Assembly: GCF_020360975.1 (NCBI RefSeq)
Contig: NW_025408672.1
Coordinates: 124,001-188,000 of the forward strand
DNA length: 64,000 nt
From: Hirsutella rhossiliensis
Lineage: Eukaryota > Ascomycota > Sordariomycetes > Hypocreales > Ophiocordycipitaceae
Direction of reading: 5' to 3'
Shown: positions 57,803 through 64,000 of the stretch, piece after piece
Layout of the letters: every line of letters begins with the position of its first letter
Position numbering within the stretch: the first letter of the stretch is position 1
The notes under the pieces: model-generated
Databases searched by the model: none
Told to the model about the DNA's origin: nothing
The model's input: the letters and a program-made list of their open reading frames with translations, nothing else
Translations under genes and position numbers: made by a program

Positions 57803-60179
57803 ATGGTTGCGCCAGCAGTGCCCGAGTAAGTCCGGCCAAGGATAGACAGCTCTCGCGTGTCAATGCTGATTGTGGCACAGCTTGACCGAAGAGGTCCTAC
57901 ACGAATCCATTGACGCTAGGACTGAGTCGCTCGTTGCTCTGCGAGAGCTTGGCCCTCCCGACCTCGTCCACCTCCTCAAGCAGAGCGTACGAAACACGGC
58001 GAGACAGGTAAAATTCGCCCGGGACTGGCAAGTAACACGTTCTAATAAGTCTTTAGACTGGCATCTACCATCACGTTACCGGCGTCGACGCTTCGTCTTC
58101 GGCGAGCCTCGCCGCCTACATCAACACCCTCACCTACCAGGACAATGGCCCCAGCGCGACGTCCAAGATTGTCGAGGGCGTGTACTGGTGCGTTTTCCCC
58201 ACACCTGCGAGGTTGACTGCGCTGACCGCGTTTCATCAGCTGCTACAATGCGCTCTCGCGACTAGACATGCGCGTCCACGTCTCCATCCCCGGCACCGTC
58301 GAGAGCTACTGCGTGGATGAGCGGGGTGAGAAGCGTAAAGCGTCGGACGATCTCTGGCTCGAGACATATTTGTGCAGCGTCCTGAGAGCATACTCGTACG
58401 CCGACAACGGCAGCGGCGACACGATTCGCAAGATTGTCGGAGTTCGAAGGTTCAACCCCGTCACCAACACGGAAACCGAGCACCGTTTCCTCAATGCTGC
58501 CGAACAGCTCTTTTTCCGAGGTACTTCAGGGTGCCCATGCCTGATGCTTCCAAGCTAAACGCACTAGGATGGCAACTCGGATCCGACTCGGTGGTCCAGG
58601 TGCCGACCAACGTCTCCAACCACCTGACCACGGGGCTCCTCGAGTATTTTGAGACGACGGGCCGCTATGCATCGGGCATCAACCTCTTCGAAAAGCTCCG
58701 CTCTCAGAGCATCGAGGTCGCGTCTCTCCTGGCAAAGGTGCTGTTCATGGGCAACGAGGAGGTGGCCGGGATCAAGACGTTGCATGAGTCGCTGCAGGAG
58801 TCGCCCATGGACTATGTCATGCTGGACACGCAGGCCGAGTTTCTGCTCAAAAAGGCCCAAAAGGCAGCGACGCCGGAGCTCAAGCAGGAGAGGCTGAGGA
58901 TGGCGCTTGGCTGCGCCGACCGCAGCACGGTCGCGGCTCCGAGCGAGTTTGGGACATGGGCGAGGCTGGCCGAGGTCTACGTTGCCATGGAGGATTGGGA
59001 CAATGCGCTCACGACGCTCAACTCATGCCCCATGTTCACATACCAGGACAAGGACACGCCCCTGATGCCCGAGCCCAGGGAGGTCCACCTTCCGATCCTT
59101 TCCGACACGCGCCTGGACGACATTGACAGCGAGCCGGAGTCGAGGTTTTCGGAGCAGGTTGACCCCAGCCTCCTGGGTCTCAGGGCAGCGGCCTACCGGG
59201 GCACATTTAAGCAGGCCTACCGCATCCTGACGGAAATGACTGCCAAGATTGGCTGGGACCAGCTGCTCAAGATTCGCAGTGCCGTCTTCGTCATGGAGGA
59301 CGAGTATAGGACGGAGAAGCAAGAGGCCACCCATCCTGCCCCGTCGAAGCGAACGCCCAGCTTGGATGGCCTGAGAGGCACGCCAGACCCCAGGGCGAAC
59401 GGGGGCGGCGACGACGACGAGAAGGAGGGAAACAAGGACGAGGAGGAGGACAGGAAGGAAAAGCACGAGGAGCCTCCCCCGGACAAGCCTGCCGAGACGT
59501 TGACAACAAACGGCAAAAGCAATGGTTTGGAGAGGCCGTCGAATACGGCTAGCCCGCTGGAGGTCAAGGCGGACAGCGAAAATGTAAGGAAACGCCAAGG
59601 AGGACACGGTTGATGCAGGGGCTGACGCTGCGGCAGGCGCTTTCAGACGACGAGCATCCATCGAGGCTCAACACCAAGCGGCTATGCGAGCGATGGCTGG
59701 ATAGCCTGTTCATGGTGCTGTACGAGGACCTGCGGGTGTACACCATCTGGCGGACGCAGATGGCGCAGTATCGGGCGCAGCAGATTCACTACAAGAAATC
59801 GGCCGAGGAGTGGGAGATCCTGGGGGCGCTGGCTGAGCGGCTGCAGCACAGCGACGAGGCGGTGGAGGCCTACCGGGCGTGTCTGACGCTCCGCTTCAGC
59901 CCCAAGGCACTGGCGGGGGTGCTACGGGTGTTTGAGAGGAACAAGAGCACGCGGGAGACGATTGCGTCGGTCATCCGGCTAGTGACGTGGCAGTATCGGT
60001 GGTACAGCGAGTTTAGTCCGCAGCTGCTGCACACGATCCGGACGCTGATCGAGGATGAGGGCGCGGTCAAGGTGCGGAGCATCATCCAGGCAACGAGCCT
60101 GCCGCAGAACGTGCTGGACCTGACGCACCACTACGCCGCGCTGTGCGCCACGTTTCGCAGCAGCGGCACGGATGGATAG
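57803..60179 (+). CDS. Chs5/Arf1-binding (ChAPs) protein, Bud7/Chs6 family
   Basis: An exomer-type cargo adaptor family; yeast Chs6, Bud7, Bch1 and Bch2 carry chitin synthase and other cargo from the trans-Golgi to the surface. Exons: 57,803-57,825, 57,881-58,007, 58,057-58,187, 58,240-59,583 and 59,637-60,179; introns of 55, 49, 52 and about 53 bp. The last intron's acceptor is chosen to keep frame, with a CTGAC branch site. Readable blocks are LRELGPPDLVHLLKQ, YHHVTGVDASSSASLAAYIN, RVHVSIPGTVESYCVDERG, then a TPR-like body (LLEYFETTGRYASGINLFEKL, ESPMDYVMLDTQAEFLLKKA). An acidic linker follows (about 59,400-59,480), then the conserved end LDSLFMVLYEDLRVYTIWR...YKKSAEEWEILGALAERL. The frame breaks at about 58,521 (FFR to YFRVPMPD). 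Either a base is missing (about 722 residues) or a 47-bp intron (58,521-58,567) is removed (706 residues). Confidence 0.85.
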
Positions 60180-60536
60180 GGCTGGATGCGAGGGAAGGGG
60201 CCGACGGTTGACGGCGGCGACGCTTGTATTGATATAGGTTGATGAGAGTGCGAGAGAGGGAGACGAAGAACGCATGCAGGTTGATGATGCTATCGCGACG
60301 GTGGGCTTGGCGGCCTCGGCCTCTGGAGACAAGAGGGACAGGGGGCCTTGCTTGGCGGGGTCTATTTGCAGGGTGTACGAAGTACCTCGTCCCTCTTAAT
60401 CGCGTATCAAAATTTCGGACCAAGACATCTTCATCCACAACACACTCGCCCGCCACCACGCCCTGTCTCCTCCGCGCGTGATCATTCTTCGGCTCACCTG
60501 CTTCTCGCCGTAGGGCCAGTTTAAGCGCTGCCCTCG
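60180..60536. other. Intergenic spacer upstream of NPA3
   Basis: This 357-bp spacer holds the 3' end of the Bud7-type transcript and the promoter of the GPN GTPase. No gene is seen. Confidence 0.6.
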
Positions 60537-61765
60537 ATGGCGTCTCCGTCGAGTGCCGATGTCCAGGCCTCGCCGCCCGTGGCCATTGTCTGCGTCGGCA
60601 TGGCGGGTGAGCCCTCTCTTTTGATGCCTCTCCGGCTGTCTTTGCTCTGTCATACAAGGGCATCGTTGACCTCGTCCGTCTAGGCTCCGGCAAGACGACC
60701 TTCATGCAGCGCATCAACGCCCATCTCCACTCGCAGCAAAAACCGCCCTACGTCATGAACCTCGACCCGGCTGTCCTCTCGGTCCCCTTTGACTCCAACA
60801 TCGACATCCGCGACTCGGTCAACTACGAAGAGGTCATGAAGCAGTACAACCTGGGGCCCAACGGCGGCATCCTGACGTCGCTCAACCTCTTTGCCACAAA
60901 GGTCGACCAGATTGTCAACCTGCTCGAGAAGCGCGCCAAGCCCGACGCCGACAACCCGGAGCGCAAGCCCATCGACACGGTCCTCGTCGACACCCCGGGC
61001 CAGATCGAGGTCTTTGTGTGGTCCGCCTCAGGCACCATCCTGCTCGAGTCGCTCGCCTCGTCCTTTCCCACCGTCATTGCCTACATTATCGACACGCCGC
61101 GCACCACGTCGACGTCGACATTCATGTCCAACATGCTCTACGCCTGCTCCATCCTCTACAAGACCAAGCTGCCCATGATCCTCGTCTTCAACAAGACAGA
61201 CGTCAAGGACGCCTCCTTTGCCAAAGATTGGATGACCGACTTTGAGGCCTTTCAGGACGCCCTGCAGCGAGACGAGAGCTCGGATGCCCTGGGCGGCGTC
61301 GAGGGCTGCGGGCATGGCGGCAGCGGATACATGGGCAGCCTGCTCAACTCGATGAGCCTCATGCTCGAGGAGTTTTACTCGCACCTCAGCATGGTCGGCG
61401 TCAGCTCGCGCCTCGGCACGGGTGTCGATGACTTTTTCGCCGCCGTCGAGGACAAGAGGCAGGAATTCATGCGCGACTACTACCCGGAGCTGCAGCGCCG
61501 GCGAGATATGAGGGAGGAGGAGCGGAACAAGTTGCGCGACCGCGAGCTGGACAAGATGATGCAGGGCATGGCGGTGGGCCAGCCCGGTGCAAGCAAGACG
61601 GCGGACAGCGAGGACGAGGTGGATGTAGCGAGCGACGACGACTACGATTCCCACGACAACCAGAAAGGGGGCCTGCAGGAGCGCTACCAGGCTGCGCTGG
61701 GGGACAATGATGACTCTGTCATGGCGGATGCCAGCTTTGCAAAATACCTGCACAAACAACGGTAG
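60537..61765 (+). CDS. NPA3: GPN-loop GTPase 1 (NPA3/GPN1/XAB1)
   Basis: An essential cytoplasmic GTPase that helps assemble RNA polymerase II and import it into the nucleus. Two exons: 60,537-60,606 and 60,684-61,765, with a 77-bp intron (GTGAGC...GTCTAG) that splits the P-loop, giving 383 residues. Motifs: VGMAGSGKTT (G1, about 20-29), MNLDPAV, the family-defining GPN loop LGPNGG (81-83), [10 protein letters not shown] (G3), [17 protein letters not shown] (G4) and a conserved [11 protein letters not shown] segment. The C-terminal ~90 residues are charged: a helical [20 protein letters not shown] stretch and an acidic [16 protein letters not shown] tail, as in fungal Npa3. The start [10 protein letters not shown] is the only ATG in frame after the leader. 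It lies tail to tail with RPB12. Confidence 0.95.
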
Positions 61766-62155
61766 CCAGGGGGCTGAGGTGTTCAGCGAGGATTACAGGA
61801 ATTGGCAGTTTTGGAGTTCGGCGCTGAGATTTGGGAGTGATACTCTAGGCATAGGCCGCATGACTTTTTTTGCTTCATCTTCCTCGTTGAGCTTTATGTC
61901 GAAACAAAGTGGAAATGCAAAGCAGGATATCAAGAGGCATGAGGACGAGCAAGCAGGAACAAGCCACGCCAGTGATGACACCGTATCTCTTGACACCGGC
62001 AGCGTTGCATGGGATATCACCTCTCGCCCCGCGTGTCAGATCCAAAGCTCCGAATAACTCCAAACACCATCCCCGGCTCGGCGCCGCCCAGAAACCGCCA
62101 TGGCCGACCGTGGAAGCCGCTCTTCTCCATCGCCCGCTCTGACCGTTGGGCATCA
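61766..62155. other. Convergent spacer between NPA3 and RPB12
   Basis: This 390-bp stretch between two stop codons should hold both 3' untranslated regions. Short open frames on both strands have no recognisable motif. No terminator can be named from sequence alone. Confidence 0.6.
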
Positions 62156-62503
62156 TCACCGCGCCTCAAACTGGACCATTCTAAGCATTTCGCGGCGTCA
62201 GCAGCCAGTCCATAACACGTCCGCAACACACGTATATACACAGCTGCGCGCACAACGGGGTTGAAGAGGGAAAAGGGGGAAACCTCACCGCTTGGTGCGC
62301 TCCTTGTACAGCACGCGCCCCGCGCAGTGCGGGCACGCCACGAGCGCGTCCTTGGTCAGCGTCACGGTGCCGCCGCAGTCGCCACACAGGTACGACATGA
62401 CAGCGCGCGAGTCGTGGCCCTCGCGCGTGGACCCGCGGGCGGCGGACGCGGGAGCGCCGACTGCTGCGGATGCGGTTGGGACTTGGTACTCTTCGCGCGG
62501 CAT
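62156..62503 (-). CDS. RPB12: RNA polymerases I/II/III subunit RPABC4 (Rpb12)
   Basis: The small zinc-ribbon subunit common to the three nuclear RNA polymerases. Two exons: 62,289-62,503 and 62,156-62,180, with a 108-bp intron (GTGAGG...GCTTAG) that leaves only the last eight codons in exon 2, giving 79 residues. The start is MPREEYQVP. The zinc ribbon is YLCGDCGG (Cys40, Cys43) and ACPHCAGR (Cys57, Cys60), followed by the invariant end VLYKERTKR / MVQFEAR across the splice site. The exact family ending confirms the tiny last exon, which a simple open-frame scan would miss. The segment between MPREEYQVP and MSYLC is longer and more Ala-rich than in yeast. An upstream in-frame extension to 62,731 is Pro-rich and not conserved, so I treat it as leader. 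Confidence 0.93.
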
Positions 62504-62922
62504 CTTCTTTCCCTCCTTTCGCGGTTCTTCGTGGGTAGGCTTATGGTGAGGTGAGGGGAAGGGCGAGACGCGGCTGAGGATTTGCAGCTTTGGTGGGTGT
62601 GCTGCTACTGCTGCTGCTGATGCTGGGGTCGCGCAGAAAGGAAGGGAAGAAAAGTCGGGGCGGTGAGGACAGGGTTTGTCCGGCAGAAAACGGGGCGGTG
62701 GAGCGCCGCGGCGGGAATTTCCCGGTGGCATATTAAGTTAGTATACCTAAACTTAGCACACCCTCTAGCTCTATAGAGGAAGCTTTTAATAGTTATTACT
62801 AATACTAAAATAGCCCTTATTAATAAATAAAAATAAAAAAAACCTTATATATAAATTTATATTAGATTATCCTTATATATTCTTTTCTTTTTATATTTAA
62901 AATTTCTATTTAATATCTTTAT
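62504..62922. other. RPB12 leader and AT-rich tract
   Basis: 62,504-62,730 is the GC-rich promoter and leader of RPB12. At about 62,732 the composition changes abruptly to an AT-rich tract (to about 62,922) with almost no CpA or TpG in its body, like RIP-mutated repeat DNA. No coding signal is seen. It separates the housekeeping block from Copia E. Confidence 0.55.
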
Positions 62923-63124
62923 TGTGGGTAGGCACCTGCGGCAGCTGCTGCAATGAGACGGTACTAGGGTTAACCTGTGATGTTGTATTCGTCTTGATTC
63001 TCTATCTAAGGAGGCAGAGGCCAGCGTGGAGAAAGGGGGCACGCTGCCCTCAGCCGCACACGTGACCGTACGGGTCACGTGCCAACCATGGTTGGTCACA
63101 CCACTAGATAGATACATTCCTACA
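62923..63124 (-). repeat. 3' LTR of Copia E
   Basis: On the minus strand the unit starts TGTAGGAATG at 63,124 and ends with CCCACA near 62,923, about 202 bp. It contains the perfect palindrome CCAACCATGGTTGG (63,082-63,095) and next to it CACGTGAC...GTCACGTG arms. A purine-rich AAAAGAAGAG lies just upstream in element sense. It is not RIP-mutated. The partner LTR is outside the window, so the limits are approximate. Confidence 0.6.
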
Positions 63125-64000
63125 CAGGCAACTCTTCTTTTGCTGTGAGAAGCACAGCAACACCTTGAACAGGTCTAAAGGATAGTAGCGTTAAGGCCGT
63201 GAAGGAATGTGCCGTGAGGGCGTGTGTCATTATTGCGAAAAAGTGGGTCCGACGTCTTGTTCTTAGCTGTAGATATCGGGGAAGAAGTGAAGGGTCTTCC
63301 TGATAGGAGCAATCATTTGATCATAGGGATAAGGAGCGGTTAGGAACGTTGTACGTATCCTTCGACTCGAATTGTCAGACTATTGGTATCGATGAAGCGT
63401 TCCAGGGCTCGGTTTGGTGATGCTTTCGTCATTGCATCTGCTGGGTTGTCTGCGCCGTTGATCCAACGAATATCTGTTATCTCTCTCTTCTCGTATGACT
63501 GGCGAAGGGCCATGATATCAATCATCAATCGTTTTCCTTCGTCGTACCGAGCTTGACTAGGCATTCGTAGAGAGTACGAATCCGTACAGACGATGAGAGG
63601 ATAGGAGGAAGGTTGAGTCGTTCCGTAATTATCTTCATAGTCATCGCAAGGAGATGCCTATGTCGAATCCGTTGGCCATACCGTAGATCTCTGATGCTAG
63701 GACGCTACGGGTAACACGTTTGCACTTTGTTGAACTCCAGTGTACGATGTTACCACTAATCTCGAACTGTTTTTCTTTGTGGTTTGTCTCGTTAACGAGG
63801 GTAATGACGAATCCTAGTTGGGAGGATAAGTCCTTGTTGTTTGCGAAAGAACCATCGGTGAAAACCATCAGCTTTGCAGTAGCTAGATCAATTGGTTTGT
63901 ACGTGAGGCCACGTAGTTGGTGATCCATTTGCCATTGCAGTCGCTTGTTCAAAATTGCGTAATCTTTATCCTCAGGGGTCTGTACTTGGGCGGCGACTGA
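63125..64000 (-). mobile_element. Copia-type retrotransposon E, pol 3' end (RNase H), partial
   Basis: Minus-strand frames from the window edge encode the RNase H end of a Copia-type pol: LNKRLQWQMDHQLRGL, then the catalytic segment VFTDGSFANNKDLSSQLGF, then VHWSSTKCKRVTRSVLASEIYGM (63,641-63,952). After a frame break comes CTDSYS, MIDIMALRQSYEKREI, RWINGADNPADAMTKASPNRALERF, ending at 63,340. Around 63,535-63,570 a nearby frame reads LYECLVKLGTTKE, so small deletions of two and one bases appear to have shifted and then restored the frame. CA and TG are normal, so unlike elements A-D this copy was not RIP-mutated. The element is decayed and probably not functional. The rest lies beyond 64,000. 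Confidence 0.8.

Noticed and set aside
1..64000. tRNA, rRNA genes or CRISPR arrays
   Set aside because: No complete tRNA fold with A and B boxes, no rRNA core sequence and no regularly spaced repeats were found. The A-box-like string in the short repeat lacks a B box.

Overview
The window comes from a filamentous ascomycete fungus (Pezizomycotina). I would guess Sordariomycetes, probably Hypocreales, but that is inference from gene content and intron style. The evidence is short GT-AG introns of 49-108 bp inside conserved eukaryotic housekeeping genes, GC-rich coding sequence, fungal retroelements, and a repeat block almost emptied of CpA/TpG while CpG is kept. That last pattern is the signature of repeat-induced point mutation (RIP).

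Region 1 (1 to about 32.5 kb) has no living gene. It is a stack of RIP-mutated transposons nested inside one another. A pogo/Fot-type DNA transposon (remnant 31.44-32.33 kb) was hit by Copia element D (6.0-31.4 kb, 5' end lost). D was hit by Gypsy element C (6,734-27,215, minus sense, 5-bp target duplication AAAGG). C was hit by Copia element B (8,067-20,736, GTTAT). B was hit by Copia element A2 (9,968-16,250, minus sense, GCTAC) and, separately, by a 100-bp LTR-like short repeat (16,696-16,795, ACTAG). A second, partly visible copy of element A (A1) opens the window. Gypsy C also carries an extra RIP-damaged reading frame running antisense to its gag-pol, and that frame continues across the B insertion site.

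Region 2 (32.5-41.5 kb) is gene-poor transition DNA. It holds a broken cytochrome P450 gene (34.06-35.75 kb) and a RIP-mutated Tad1-type LINE ORF1 relic (37.0-38.6 kb). The rest shows nothing I can support.

Region 3 (41.5-62.5 kb) is a normal, tightly packed gene block: a predicted secreted cysteine-free orphan protein; a mitochondrial PP2C (Ptc5/pyruvate dehydrogenase phosphatase type); the ribosome-biogenesis pair SSF1 and RRP3, head to head on one short promoter; a secreted class 3 lipase; the very large histone chaperone subunit HIR3; a Chs5/Arf1-binding (ChAPs, Bud7/Chs6) protein head to head with HIR3; the GPN-loop GTPase NPA3/GPN1; and the RNA polymerase subunit RPB12. The NPA3 and RPB12 products act on the same complex and their genes lie tail to tail.

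Region 4 (62.7 kb to the end) starts with a short AT-rich tract. It then enters the 3' end of another Copia-type element (E), which is not RIP-mutated but carries small indels.

The main observations are the five-layer nested transposon stack with four legible target duplications, the antisense extra gene in the Gypsy element, primer-binding sites matching the anticodon arm of initiator tRNA-Met, the short LTR-like repeat, a frame break in the Bud7-type gene, and possible RIP leakage into the P450 pseudogene. I found no clear evidence for a wholly new biological system.
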